A stretch of DNA of 64,000 nucleotides from Stenotrophomonas sp. UBA2629 (GCA_002359895.1 DEOB01000010.1:1180125-1244124); one strand, 5' to 3'. Positions 26,886 to 35,932 are shown, counted from the stretch's first letter. Made by a program: numbers and translations. The notes: generated by a model from the letters alone, not told the origin.

Positions 26886-26969
26886 ATGCATGATGTCAGC
26901 CTGATTAGCCTCCATTCGCCCCTTTCCCCGCCCGTCCTCTTGCCGCTGCGCGTAGGTGGACCGCGATGA
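26886..26969 (+). CDS. Possible 27-codon leader ORF overlapping the mutL start
   Basis: From the first ATG after TATCAT an open frame runs for 27 codons (MHDVSLISLHSPL...) and its TGA overlaps the mutL ATG as ATGA. It has no ribosome site of its own and would be read only as a leaderless message. mutL has its own good site (AGGTGGA about 6 bases before its ATG), so the mini-ORF may be fortuitous. Confidence 0.25.
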   Translation: MHDVSLISLHSPLSPPVLLPLRVGGPR

Positions 26970-28828
26970 GTGCGATTCGTCCGTTGCCGGAAATTCTGAT
27001 CAACCAGATCGCCGCAGGCGAGGTGGTCGAGCGCCCTGCATCCGTGGTCAAAGAGTTGGTCGAAAACGCGCTCGATGCCGGTGCCACACGCGTGGATATC
27101 GATCTGGAAGAAGGCGGTGTGCGCTTGATCCGTATCCGCGACAACGGCGGCGGCATTGCGCCCGAACAATTGGCGTTGGCGGTGTCGCGCCACGCCACCA
27201 GCAAGATCGCCAGCCTGGATGATCTGGAGTCGGTGGCGACGCTTGGGTTCCGTGGTGAAGCGTTGCCGTCCATCGCCTCGGTCAGCCGCTTTACCTTGGC
27301 CTCGCGCCGCCCGGATGACGAACACGGCTCCGCATTGCAGATTGAAGGCGGCAAGCTGGGTGACGTCACCCCGCGTGCGCATGCGCCAGGTACCACGGTG
27401 GAAGTGCGTGAGCTGTTCTACAACGTGCCGGCGCGGCGCAAATTCCTGCGTGCCGAGCGCACCGAGCTGGGCCATATCGAAGAGTGGTTGCGCTCGCTGG
27501 CGTTGGCGCGACCGGATGTGGAACTTCGCGTGTCGCATAACGGCAAGCCATCGCGTCGCTACAAGCCGGGCGATCTGTATTCCGATACGCGCCTGGGCGA
27601 AACCTTGGGCGAGGATTTCGCGCGACAGGCGTTGCGTGTGGACCACAGTGCCGCGGGTCTGCGCCTGCATGGTTGGATCGCCCAGCCACAGTATTCGCGC
27701 GCCAGTACCGACCAGCAGTACCTGTACGTCAATGGCCGTTCGGTGCGTGACCGCAGCGTCAGCCATGCGGTGAAAATGGGCTATGGCGATGTGCTGTTCC
27801 ATGGCCGCCAGCCGGCGTATGTGCTGTTTCTCGAACTCGACCCGACGCGGGTGGATGTGAACGTTCATCCGGCCAAGCACGAGGTGCGTTTCCGCGACTC
27901 GCGGCTGATCCATGATTTCGTCTATCGCACGCTCAAGGATGCGCTGGCCGAAACGCGCGCTGGCCTGGAGCCCTCGGCGATGGGCCAGCAGCCGCATCCG
28001 GCGGAGGGGGCGCCGCAGTCGTCGCCTTCTGTCGCCTATGGCGGTGGTTATGTGCTTTCGCGCCCGGGCGGCAGCGCAACCAGCAGCAACGGAAATTGGC
28101 AGGCGCGGCAATCGCCGTTGGGTCTGCAGGTAGCCGAGGCGCCATCTGCGTATGCGGCGTTGTACGCTGCGCCGGACGAAGGCACGGTGCAGTCGTTCGC
28201 GGATAGTGGCCCGGCGTTGCCGCCTACCTCTGGTGACAGCGGTGTGCCGCCGTTGGGTTACGCCATTGCGCAGCTGCACGGCATCTATATCCTGGCGGAA
28301 AACGCCGAAGGACTGATCGTGGTGGACATGCATGCCGCCCACGAGCGCATCGGCTATGAACGTTTGAAGAATGCGCATGACGGCATTGGCCTGCATGCGC
28401 AGCCGCTGCTGGTGCCGATGACGCTGGCGGTGGGCGAGCGCGATGCCGATACCGCCGAGCGCGAAGCGGAAACGCTTGCCGCGTTGGGTTTTGAGATCAC
28501 CCGCTCCGGGCCGGGCTCGCTGCATGTGCGCAGCATTCCGGCACTGTTGGCCAATGCCGAACCCGAAGGTCTGCTACGTGATGTACTCACCGACCTGCGC
28601 GAACACGGCCAGAGCCGGCGCATCGCTACCGCACGTGACGAACTGCTGTCGACCATGGCCTGCCATGGCGCGGTGCGCGCCAACCGGCGATTGACGCTCC
28701 CAGAAATGAACGCCTTGCTGCGCGACATGGAAATCACCGAGCGCTCGGGGCAATGCAACCATGGCCGCCCGACCTGGGCGCGCTTTTCTCTGGCGGAAAT
28801 TGACCGCTGGTTCCTGCGGGGGCGTTGA
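26966..28828 (+). CDS. mutL: DNA mismatch repair protein MutL
   Basis: ATP-driven matchmaker of mismatch repair. The 620 residues have the GHKL ATPase motifs ELVENALDAGATR, IRDNGGGI and GFRGEALPSIASVSRF in the first 110 residues, then the transducer domain, a variable Ser/Gly/Pro-rich linker (about 330-410) and the dimerisation domain. The C-terminal DMHAAHERIGYE fits the metal-binding endonuclease motif DQHA-x2-E-x4-E with Met for Gln, so it may be an active nickase, unlike E. coli MutL. It overlaps the next gene by one base (TGATG). Confidence 0.97.
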   Translation: MSAIRPLPEILINQIAAGEVVERPASVVKELVENALDAGATRVDIDLEEGGVRLIRIRDNGGGIAPEQLALAVSRHATSKIASLDDLESVATLGFRGEALPSIASVSRFTLASRRPDDEHGSALQIEGGKLGDVTPRAHAPGTTVEVRELFYNVPARRKFLRAERTELGHIEEWLRSLALARPDVELRVSHNGKPSRRYKPGDLYSDTRLGETLGEDFARQALRVDHSAAGLRLHGWIAQPQYSRASTDQQYLYVNGRSVRDRSVSHAVKMGYGDVLFHGRQPAYVLFLELDPTRVDVNVHPAKHEVRFRDSRLIHDFVYRTLKDALAETRAGLEPSAMGQQPHPAEGAPQSSPSVAYGGGYVLSRPGGSATSSNGNWQARQSPLGLQVAEAPSAYAALYAAPDEGTVQSFADSGPALPPTSGDSGVPPLGYAIAQLHGIYILAENAEGLIVVDMHAAHERIGYERLKNAHDGIGLHAQPLLVPMTLAVGERDADTAEREAETLAALGFEITRSGPGSLHVRSIPALLANAEPEGLLRDVLTDLREHGQSRRIATARDELLSTMACHGAVRANRRLTLPEMNALLRDMEITERSGQCNHGRPTWARFSLAEIDRWFLRGR

Positions 28829-29769
28829 TGAAAAAACGATGGGGGAGCGTGGCGCTGCTGTCCGCGATGTTGCTGAGCGGGTGCGGCGACAAGAACACTG
28901 ATGCTGGCAAGCCGGCGCCGGTTGATCCGGGTTTTGCACACGACAATGAGCTGTGGCGCGAGCAGCGTTTGACCGAGCTGACCACGCCCGACGGCTGGAC
29001 CAGCTTGGTCGGCCTGCATTGGCTGGAACTCAAGGCGCATTACATCGGCAGCGGCAGCACCAGCGGCATCCGCTTGGCGATGGGGCCGCCGCGCATGGGC
29101 ATGGTGTCGCGCGATGGTGACACGCTGTGGTTTACGCCAGAGCCGGGCGCGGTATTGCAGGCCGATGGTCAGCGGGTGAAAGGCCGCATCCCGTTGCGTA
29201 GTGACGACGATGCCCAGCCAACCGTGATCTCGTTTGATGAAGGCAAAGGTCTGCTCACCCTGATTCATCGCGGCCCGCGCTATGCGTTGCGCGTGAAGCA
29301 CGCTGATGCACCGGCACGTCTTCACTTCGGACATCTGTCGTATTGGCCGGCCGAACCCTCCTGGAAGGTGACGGCACGTTTCGTGCCGCATGACGTGAGC
29401 AAAACCTTGCCCATCGTCGACATCACCGGCCTGGCCACTCATTCACCCAATGCAGGCGCGGTGGAATTTGAACGCGATGGACGCACCTGGCGGCTGGAAG
29501 CGCTGGGCGAACCGGGGCGTCCGTTGCAGCTGATTTTTGCCGACCGTACCAATGGCCGCGAAAGCTATTCGGCAGGTCGCTACATCGACCTGGATGTGCC
29601 CGACGCAAAAAGCGAAGTGGTGGTGGATTTCAACCGCGCCTACAACCCGCCGTGTGCGTTTACGCCATTTGCGACGTGCCCGTTACCGCCGCCGGAGAAC
29701 CGCATGGACATGAAGGTCGAGGCGGGCGAAAAGGCCTATGTGAAACCCAAACCGGAGGCAGCGGCATGA
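28828..29769 (+). CDS. DUF1684 lipoprotein
   Basis: Protein of 313 residues with a lipoprotein signal (ALLSAMLLSGC, lipid Cys at about 19) and a DUF1684 domain recognised by WREQRLTELTTPDGWTSLVG and the C-terminal YNPPCAFTPFATCPLPPPEN. The function of DUF1684 is unknown; relatives include predicted periplasmic proteins. ATG overlaps the mutL TGA, and its own stop overlaps the next start (ATGA), so translation of the three genes is probably coupled. A GTG/TTG alternative start is possible but less likely. Confidence 0.88.
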   Translation: MKKRWGSVALLSAMLLSGCGDKNTDAGKPAPVDPGFAHDNELWREQRLTELTTPDGWTSLVGLHWLELKAHYIGSGSTSGIRLAMGPPRMGMVSRDGDTLWFTPEPGAVLQADGQRVKGRIPLRSDDDAQPTVISFDEGKGLLTLIHRGPRYALRVKHADAPARLHFGHLSYWPAEPSWKVTARFVPHDVSKTLPIVDITGLATHSPNAGAVEFERDGRTWRLEALGEPGRPLQLIFADRTNGRESYSAGRYIDLDVPDAKSEVVVDFNRAYNPPCAFTPFATCPLPPPENRMDMKVEAGEKAYVKPKPEAAA

Positions 29770-30719
29770 GCTGGATGATGCGTGCGACAACATTGATGCT
29801 GGGCGCCGTCATGCTGCTCGGTGGCTCGGCGAGTGCGTTGGCGCGGCAGGCCGAAGCGGCGGCAAAGAAGAACACGCCGCCGGTGCCGCTGTTGTGGAAG
29901 GTCAGTGGGCCGAAGGGCGCGCAGTTGTATCTGTTGGGCTCGTTCCACCTGCTAAAGCCAGACGACTATCCGCTGTCGACAGACGTGGACAAAGCCTTCG
30001 AGGCATCGAGCAGTTTGCTGTTCGAGCTGCCGCCGGAGGACATGAACTCGCCTGAGTTGGCCACCAAGATGCTGCAGGCGGCGTCACGTCGTGATGGTCG
30101 TCAGCTCAAGGACGAACTGGATGCTGAAACCTGGAAGCGCCTGCAGGATTACGCCGCTGCCAACAACATGCCGCTTGAGCGACTGGTGGGGCTCAAGCCT
30201 TGGTTCATTGGTCTGACCATCAGCATCAGCCAGATGACGCGGCAAGGGCTGGATCCGCAGGCGGGTTTGGATCGTCATCTGATGACGCGCGCGGCGGCCG
30301 CAGGCAAACCTGCAACCGGATTGGAGACGGCGGCGTCGCAGATCAGCATGCTGGATGGCATGAGTGCTGACGAGCAGCGCCAATTGCTGCGCGAAGCGCT
30401 GGAACAGGTTGATAAAGGCGACGAGCAGAGCCGGCAGCTGCATGCCGCGTGGCGGCGCGGTGATGATGTGTTGTTGTGGCGTGAGATGGCTGCGCAGATG
30501 AAGCGCGAGTATCCCGGGCTGTATCAGCGCATCAATGTGGAGCGCAATGATGCATGGCTGGCACCGTTGCAGCAGCGGCTGCAGGCCGGGCAGGGCAGCA
30601 CGCTCGTCGTGGTAGGTGCGCTGCATCTGCTCGGCAGCGACGGTGTGGTCGAAAAGCTGCGCGCGCGGGGTTATGCGGTTGAGCGCATCTGTTCGGCGTG
30701 TACGCCAGAGCGACGTTAG
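29766..30719 (+). CDS. TraB/GumN-family exported protein
   Basis: Protein of 317 residues with a signal peptide (about 1-27, ending SASALA) and the TraB/GumN domain: PLLWKVSGPKGAQLYLLGSF, the FHLLKPDDYPLS block, and near the end TLVVVGALHLLGSDGVVEKL. The family includes GumN, coded next to the xanthan cluster but not required to make xanthan. Proposed links to haem or metal binding or to proteolysis are unproven. ATGA overlap with the DUF1684 gene and a terminator after the stop make mutL-DUF1684-gumN-like one unit. Confidence 0.88.
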   Translation: MSWMMRATTLMLGAVMLLGGSASALARQAEAAAKKNTPPVPLLWKVSGPKGAQLYLLGSFHLLKPDDYPLSTDVDKAFEASSSLLFELPPEDMNSPELATKMLQAASRRDGRQLKDELDAETWKRLQDYAAANNMPLERLVGLKPWFIGLTISISQMTRQGLDPQAGLDRHLMTRAAAAGKPATGLETAASQISMLDGMSADEQRQLLREALEQVDKGDEQSRQLHAAWRRGDDVLLWREMAAQMKREYPGLYQRINVERNDAWLAPLQQRLQAGQGSTLVVVGALHLLGSDGVVEKLRARGYAVERICSACTPERR

Positions 30720-30788
30720 CGATTTCGTTCTTAACGCGCGTCGCATTGTGGATGCAGGGCAGGCGTTGAAGCGTATGCGCAGACAATG

Positions 30789-30818
30789 AAAAAGACCGAC
30801 GCTTGCGTCGGTCTTTTT
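30789..30818. terminator. Bidirectional rho-independent terminator
   Basis: A perfect 13-bp stem (AAAAAGACCGACG with CGTCGGTCTTTTT) and a CTTG loop end in a T5 run on both strands. It serves the GumN-like gene (plus) and phaR (minus), which converge here. Confidence 0.95.
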
Positions 30819-30822
30819 GTAT

Positions 30823-31341
30823 TCAGCGTGTGCTGCGGGTTTTGCCCGTCGGTGGGGCCGGTGGCGGGTCCGCCGGCTTGGTGCCGGCGCCTGGTGGGCG
30901 ACCGAAGCCACCGCCCATATTGCGCTGGAACTCCTGCCACAACTCCATGTTGCGCTCGGTGAGCTGGTTCATCATCGCCCACGGCGTCTGCCCGAGCAGG
31001 TTGCCCATCTGCTGGCGGAACTGCTGCTGCTGGTCCAGGAACACCTGCATGCTGCGCTCCAGGTAGTTGCCCATGAAGCCCTGCAGCGAATCACCGTAGA
31101 AACGGATCAGCTGGCTCAGCAACTGGGTGGAGAGCATCGGCTCACCGTCCTGTTCCTTGTCGGCAATGATCTGCAGCAGCACCGAACGGGTGAGGTCTTC
31201 ACCGCTCTTGGCGTCGCGCACTTCAAAGACTTCGCCGTCGAGGATCAGCTGGCGGACATCTTCAATGGTGATGTAGCTCGAAATCTCGGTGTCGTAGAGC
31301 CGGCGATTGGGATATTTCTTGATGATGCGGGTCGCAGCCAT
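30823..31341 (-). CDS. phaR: Polyhydroxyalkanoate synthesis repressor PhaR
   Basis: DNA- and PHA-granule-binding regulator that represses phasin and its own gene until granules form. The 172 residues start with the PHB/PHA accumulation DNA-binding domain (RIIKKYPNRRLYDTEISSYI) followed by the regulatory domain SGEDLTRSVLLQIIADKEQ and a Gln-rich helix (VFLDQQQQFRQQMGN). The tail is Gly/Pro/Lys-rich. The start at 31341 fits the family; the longer open frame to 31476 is not family-like. phaB is next upstream on the same strand. No PHA synthase is in the window. Confidence 0.94.
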   Translation of the reverse strand: MAATRIIKKYPNRRLYDTEISSYITIEDVRQLILDGEVFEVRDAKSGEDLTRSVLLQIIADKEQDGEPMLSTQLLSQLIRFYGDSLQGFMGNYLERSMQVFLDQQQQFRQQMGNLLGQTPWAMMNQLTERNMELWQEFQRNMGGGFGRPPGAGTKPADPPPAPPTGKTRSTR

Positions 31342-31491
31342 TAAGCCATCACTCGTCACGGTAGGTGCGCAGCATGGCGCAGTGCAGCAGGCCTTGCAAC
31401 CGCCAAAAGTACAGGTTGCATTACGTATCGGCGCCTTTTCCTGTTGCGGTGCACGGAATTCCATGCTGCGCAACATCGGGGACGGCGGGTA

Positions 31492-32232
31492 TCACCAGCC
31501 CATGTGATGGCCGCCGTTGATATCCAGGTTGGAGCCGGTGATCCAGGAGGCCTCTTCAGCTACCAGGAAGGCCACCGCATAGGCGATTTCTTCCGGTTTG
31601 CCCAAGCGCCCGGTAGGGATGTCGGCAATGATTTTGGCTCGCACTTCTTCGGGTACAGCCATCACCATGTCGGTGGCGACATAGCCGGGGGAAATGGTGT
31701 TGACGGTGATGCCGAAGCCGGCATTTTCCCGCGCCAGAGAGATGGTGAAGCCATGCATGCCGGCTTTTGCCGCCGCGTAGTTGGCTTGGCCGTACTGGCC
31801 CTTCAACCCGTTGATGGAGCTGATCTGGATGACCCGGCCCCAACCGCGCTTGCGCATGCCCTCGATCACCGGGCGGGTGACGTTGAACACCGAGTTGAGG
31901 TTGGTGTTGATCACCTCATGCCATTGCTCCGGGCTCATGCGGTGGAAGGTGGTGTCGCGGGTGATGCCGGCGTTGTTGACCAGGATTTCCACCGGGCCCA
32001 GTTCCGCCTCTGCCGCCTCAATCAGGGCGCGGCCGCTGGTCGGGTCGGCGACATCGCCGGGGAACATCGCAATGTCATAACCCTTCGCCTGCATCTTCTG
32101 CTGCCATTGCTGCGCTTTGTCAGCATTGCGGAAGTTGGTGGCGACACGATGACCCTGGTCGGCCAGGCGTTGGCAAATGGCGGTGCCGATGCCGCCGGTA
32201 CCACCGGTGACCAGTGCGACGCGGGGTGTCAT
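31492..32232 (-). CDS. phaB: Acetoacetyl-CoA reductase
   Basis: NADPH-dependent SDR making (R)-3-hydroxybutyryl-CoA for polyhydroxybutyrate. The 246 residues have the cofactor loop VTGGTGGIGTAICQRL (residues 8-23), NNAGITRDTTFHRM and the YxxxK pair in NYAAAKAGMHG. The N-terminus and the motif GQFGQ-like KGQYGQANYAAAK match PhbB rather than FabG. GGAG lies 9 bases before the ATG at 32232. The neighbouring phaR supports the PHB assignment. Confidence 0.92.
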   Translation of the reverse strand: MTPRVALVTGGTGGIGTAICQRLADQGHRVATNFRNADKAQQWQQKMQAKGYDIAMFPGDVADPTSGRALIEAAEAELGPVEILVNNAGITRDTTFHRMSPEQWHEVINTNLNSVFNVTRPVIEGMRKRGWGRVIQISSINGLKGQYGQANYAAAKAGMHGFTISLARENAGFGITVNTISPGYVATDMVMAVPEEVRAKIIADIPTGRLGKPEEIAYAVAFLVAEEASWITGSNLDINGGHHMGW

Positions 32233-32289
32233 GGGCAGATACTCCAAGGCGATTGCGCGGGGGGACTGCCGATTCTAGAGAATGTGCGG

Positions 32290-33177
32290 TCAGACCGGGG
32301 GCGTTCCGATGACGATCCTGGACTCTTTTTGCAACCGCGCAGGCTCGAAGCCTGCTGCAGCATGTTGCAGCAGCTCGGCAACGGTCGTCGCAGCATGCAG
32401 TGTTGCCGGTGCCTGGCCCAGCGCTTCCCATAGCCAGCGCAGCACCGGCAGCGGCGCGGCGGCATCCACCGGCAAGGCCGCCAACGATTTGGAGAGCTTG
32501 TGGCCGTCGGCGCCCAGCAACAGCGGCAGGTGCAGGTAATGCGGGGTCGGTACGCCCAGCGCCTGCTGCAGCAGAATCTGGCGCGGGGTGGAATCGACCA
32601 GATCGGCGCCGCGTACCACGTGGGTGATGCCTTGGTCGGCATCGTCCACGACCACGGCCAGTTGGTAGGCCCAGCAACCATCGGCGCGTAGCAGGACAAA
32701 ATCGCCCACCTCACGGTCAACGTCCTGTGCAACGGGGCCCTGCAGCGCGTCGACGAAGGCGATGTGACTGCCGTCGGCTACACGCAGGCGGATGGCCGGT
32801 TGCGGGCGTTGCTGGCTGGCGACGCAATGACGGTGAATGCCGCCTTGGGTGGTCAGGTCAGTACGGCTGCAGTGGCAGGGGAAAGCGCTGTCCTGCGCCA
32901 ACAACCGCGCGATGGCAGCTTGGTAAAGCGCATGTCGGCGGCTTTGGTAGGCCACAGGTGCGTCGCTGTGCAAGCCGAAAGCGGCCAATGTAGTCAGATG
33001 CAGGTCGGCTGCGCCGGGTACTTCGCGGGGGGGATCCACATCCTCGATCCGCACCTGCCAAGACCCGTTGGCATGGCGCGCCGATAGCCAACTGCCGAAG
33101 GCAGCCAGCATCGAGCCCAGGTGCAAAGGGCCGGTCGGGGAGGGCGCAAAACGGCCCTGATACGGAAGTGAAGACAT
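32290..33177 (-). CDS. gluQ: Glutamyl-Q tRNA(Asp) synthetase
   Basis: Truncated glutamyl-tRNA-synthetase paralogue that attaches glutamate to queuosine in tRNA(Asp). The 295 residues contain the HIGH-like FAPSPTGPLHLGSM, the Cys-rich zinc site PCHCSRTDL...HRHC, and a KMSKS-like HKLSKS, with no anticodon-binding domain. The start at 33177 gives the standard N-terminus (MSSLPYQGRFAPSPTG). It belongs functionally with queG, queA and tgt elsewhere in the window. Confidence 0.95.
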   Translation of the reverse strand: MSSLPYQGRFAPSPTGPLHLGSMLAAFGSWLSARHANGSWQVRIEDVDPPREVPGAADLHLTTLAAFGLHSDAPVAYQSRRHALYQAAIARLLAQDSAFPCHCSRTDLTTQGGIHRHCVASQQRPQPAIRLRVADGSHIAFVDALQGPVAQDVDREVGDFVLLRADGCWAYQLAVVVDDADQGITHVVRGADLVDSTPRQILLQQALGVPTPHYLHLPLLLGADGHKLSKSLAALPVDAAAPLPVLRWLWEALGQAPATLHAATTVAELLQHAAAGFEPARLQKESRIVIGTPPV

Positions 33178-33270
33178 TGAAGCTGAATCGTCGGTCAGAT
33201 TTGTGCTTGAATTCAAGATGTACGAGCCGCAGATTTAGCGGACTTTTCCACCTTCATGGAACTCTTTCCC

Positions 33271-34137
33271 ATGTTTACCCGTATCGGGCTGTTTCTCCTG
33301 ACCAACGTCGCGGTGCTTGTCCTGGCAAGCGTCGTCATGTCCATCCTGGGCGTGAACTCCTCGCAGATGAGCGGTCTGCTGGTCATGGCAGCCATCTTCG
33401 GTTTTGGTGGCTCCATCATCTCGCTGCTGCTGTCCAAGTTCATGGCCAAGCGCGGCACCGGCGCGGTGGTCATCACCGAGCCGCGCAACCAGACCGAGCG
33501 TTGGCTGCTGGACACGGTAGCGCGCCAGGCCAAGGCTGCCGGCATCGGCATGCCGGAAGTGGCCGTGTATGACGGCCCGGAAATCAACGCGTTTGCTACC
33601 GGCGCCAACCGCAACAATGCGCTGGTGGCGGTGTCCACCGGCTTGCTGCAGAACATGAGCGAAGACGAGGCCGAAGCGGTGCTGGGGCACGAGATCGCCC
33701 ACGTCGCCAATGGCGACATGATCACCATGGCGCTGCTGCAGGGCGTGTTGAACACGTTCGTGATCGTGCTGGCCCGCGTGGTGGGCGGTGTGATCGACAG
33801 CGCGCTGTCGGGCAACCGCGAAGGCGGCGGCCGTGGCTTTGCCTACTACATCATCGTGTTTGTGCTGGAGATGGTGTTTGGCCTGTTCGCGACCATGATT
33901 GCGATGTGGTTCTCGCGTCGCCGCGAGTTCCGTGCTGACCATGGCGGCGCAACGTTGGCCGGCCGCCAGAAGATGATTGCGGCGCTGGAGCGGCTGAAGC
34001 TCAATCACGGCCAGAGCACGCTGCCCACACAGATCGCCGCCTTTGGTATTGCCGGTTCGACTGCCAAGAAGCTGTTCCTGAGCCACCCGCCATTGGAAGA
34101 GCGCATCGCTGCGCTGCGTGCCTCGACGGTGGTGTGA
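33271..34137 (+). CDS. htpX: Membrane protease HtpX
   Basis: Inner-membrane zinc protease of family M48B for membrane-protein quality control. The 288 residues have two N-terminal helices (about 4-24 and 34-55), the zinc motif GHEIAHVANGDM (His140, Glu141, His144), two further helices, and RREFRADHGGA. The ATG at 33271 gives the normal N-terminus (MFTRIGLFLLTN); the ATG at 33256 adds five residues. It diverges from gluQ. A perfect 12-bp palindrome CTTGAATTCAAG lies at 33206-33217 in the promoter gap. Confidence 0.96.
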   Translation: MFTRIGLFLLTNVAVLVLASVVMSILGVNSSQMSGLLVMAAIFGFGGSIISLLLSKFMAKRGTGAVVITEPRNQTERWLLDTVARQAKAAGIGMPEVAVYDGPEINAFATGANRNNALVAVSTGLLQNMSEDEAEAVLGHEIAHVANGDMITMALLQGVLNTFVIVLARVVGGVIDSALSGNREGGGRGFAYYIIVFVLEMVFGLFATMIAMWFSRRREFRADHGGATLAGRQKMIAALERLKLNHGQSTLPTQIAAFGIAGSTAKKLFLSHPPLEERIAALRASTVV

Positions 34138-34166
34138 TCGGCTTCAACCAAGCTGCGAAGTAAATA

Positions 34167-34197
34167 CAGAACGCCCGGCCAAGTGTCGGGCGTTCTG
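34167..34197. terminator. Terminator between converging htpX and flavoprotein genes
   Basis: A perfect 11-bp stem (CAGAACGCCCG with CGGGCGTTCTG) with a 9-base loop is followed by CTTTG on the plus strand and by TATTTA on the minus strand. It lies 30 bases after htpX and 32 bases before the end of the flavoprotein gene. Confidence 0.85.
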
Positions 34198-34228
34198 CTT
34201 TGATGCGTTATGGAGAGCCCTGCCGACG

Positions 34229-35932
34229 TCAGGCAGCGGCGCCCCCGCCGGCAATGTGCTGGGCGGCGATATAGCCAAACACCAGGCCTTGGCCGATGGT
34301 GGCGCCAGCACCCGGGTAAACATTCCCGAATGCGTTGCCGGCGGTATTGCCGATGGCATACAACCCGGCGATGGCCGACCCGTCCGGGCGCAGGACGCGG
34401 GCCTGCGCATCTGCCGCCAGGCCACCGCAGGTGCCCAGATCCGAGAGCACCAGACGGATCGCATAGAGCGTGCCTTCCAGTGGCCGCAGGTTGGGGTTGG
34501 GGCCGATGGTGGGGTCGCCGTAGTAACGGTCATAAGCGGTCTCGCCACGATGGAACGCGGTGTCCCTGCCGCGTCGTGCGTCCGCGTTGAACATGTCGAT
34601 CGTCTGCGCGAAGCTGCTTTCAGGTAGCGCCGTTTTCCGCGCCAGTTCCTCCGGCGTGCCGGCCTTGAAGCCGATGCCGGCGTCGTACCACGCCTTGGGC
34701 AGGTCCTGGCCCGGCATGACGGCGGTGGCGAGCAGGTAAGCGTCGCGGTTCTTCTGGTCCTGGATCATCCACATGGTGCCGACTGGTTTGCCTTCGCGTT
34801 CGCGCTGCAACACGATCTGGCCGAACGTCATGTAATCCATCGCCTCGTTGAGGAAGCGCTTGCCGTGCTGGTCGACAATGATGCAGCCGGGTAGCGAGCG
34901 CTCGGCCAGCAGTGCGTAGGGGTAACCACCATCGGTGGATTTGACGGCCGGGTACCACCAGCTTTGGTTCATATGCCGCAGGTCGGCGCCGAGTTTCTGC
35001 GCCAAGGTGATTGCATCGCCGGTGTTGCCTTCGGCGCCGAGGCTGACGTCTTCGGTCAGGCGGGTGGACTGATGTTGCTGACGCATGGGCAGGTTGTGTT
35101 CGTAGCCACCGGCAGCCAGGATCACCCCGCCACGCGCGGTGATGCGGTGCTGTCTGCCTTCCTGTTCGATGATCGCGCCGCTTACGCGGTTGTCGTCCAT
35201 GCACAGCTCAACCACGCGTGCATTGGTCCAGATGGGAATGCCGGCGCGGATGGTCGCGTCGAACAGGCCTGCGGCAAACGCCTGGCCAACGCCGGCGTAG
35301 TGCCGGCCGATCAGCTTTCCGCCCAACCCCTGAAACAAGCGCTTCAAGGCAACCGGCAGTGCTCGCAGTGGTTTGCGTTTGATCAGGTTGATCCAGCGGT
35401 AATCGGCGCCGGTAATCGGGACGGGCAACGGCATCTTGATGGAACTGGGGCGAAAGCGGGCGCGCTCCTTGCCCAGCAGGTTCAGGTCGAAAGGATTGGC
35501 TTCGCACGATCTGCCCAATGCAGAACCGCCGGGTCGCTCGGCAAAATAGTCCGGATACTCGCGTGCCCAGCTGAAATGCAGCCGGGTCATGCGCTGGAGC
35601 ATGGCGACCGCGGCTGGCCCGTATTGCAGAAAGGCCGAGTAGCGGTCGTGTGGTGAGGCGTCACCGACAATGCTCTCCAGATAGCTCTGCCCTTTGTCGC
35701 GGCTGTCGACCGCGCCTGCATTACGCAGTACGGCGCTTCCGGGAATCCAGAACATGCCACCGGAGCGCGCGGTTGAACCGCCGACCAGTGCGGTTTTTTC
35801 CACGATCAACACCGACAGGCCTTTTTCGTGCGCTGCTAGTGCTGCGGCCATGCCGGTGCCTGATCCCATGACCAGTACATCGATTTCGATGTCATGGGCG
35901 ACGGGTCCCTGATTGGATGCATGCTTTTCCAT
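34229..35932 (-). CDS. FAD-dependent oxidoreductase (KstD/fumarate-reductase flavoprotein family)
   Basis: Flavoprotein of 567 residues. The N-terminal Rossmann motif is VLVMGSGTGMAAALAAHEKG with VEKTALVGGSTARSGGMFW, followed by the FAD_binding_2 fold (ARGGVILAAGGYEHN) and a C-terminal GLAADAQARVL...AIGNTAGNAFGNVYPGAGAT typical of 3-ketosteroid-delta1-dehydrogenases and fumarate-reductase-like enzymes. No signal peptide, so cytoplasmic. The substrate cannot be read from sequence and no steroid-degradation genes are near. It follows the ndh-like gene on the same strand after 212 bases that contain no gene. Confidence 0.88.
   Translation of the reverse strand: MEKHASNQGPVAHDIEIDVLVMGSGTGMAAALAAHEKGLSVLIVEKTALVGGSTARSGGMFWIPGSAVLRNAGAVDSRDKGQSYLESIVGDASPHDRYSAFLQYGPAAVAMLQRMTRLHFSWAREYPDYFAERPGGSALGRSCEANPFDLNLLGKERARFRPSSIKMPLPVPITGADYRWINLIKRKPLRALPVALKRLFQGLGGKLIGRHYAGVGQAFAAGLFDATIRAGIPIWTNARVVELCMDDNRVSGAIIEQEGRQHRITARGGVILAAGGYEHNLPMRQQHQSTRLTEDVSLGAEGNTGDAITLAQKLGADLRHMNQSWWYPAVKSTDGGYPYALLAERSLPGCIIVDQHGKRFLNEAMDYMTFGQIVLQREREGKPVGTMWMIQDQKNRDAYLLATAVMPGQDLPKAWYDAGIGFKAGTPEELARKTALPESSFAQTIDMFNADARRGRDTAFHRGETAYDRYYGDPTIGPNPNLRPLEGTLYAIRLVLSDLGTCGGLAADAQARVLRPDGSAIAGLYAIGNTAGNAFGNVYPGAGATIGQGLVFGYIAAQHIAGGGAAA

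Noticed and set aside
29766..30719. GumN-like gene as a sign of the xanthan (gum) cluster
   Set aside because: No gumB-M glycosyltransferase or polymerase genes are near; GumN belongs to the wider TraB family and is not specific to xanthan.
33206..33240. CTTGAATTCAAG as a sigma-32 -35 element for htpX
   Set aside because: The first half fits CTTGAA, but no CCCCAT-like -10 lies at 13-15 bases. The palindrome may bind another factor, and I cannot name it.
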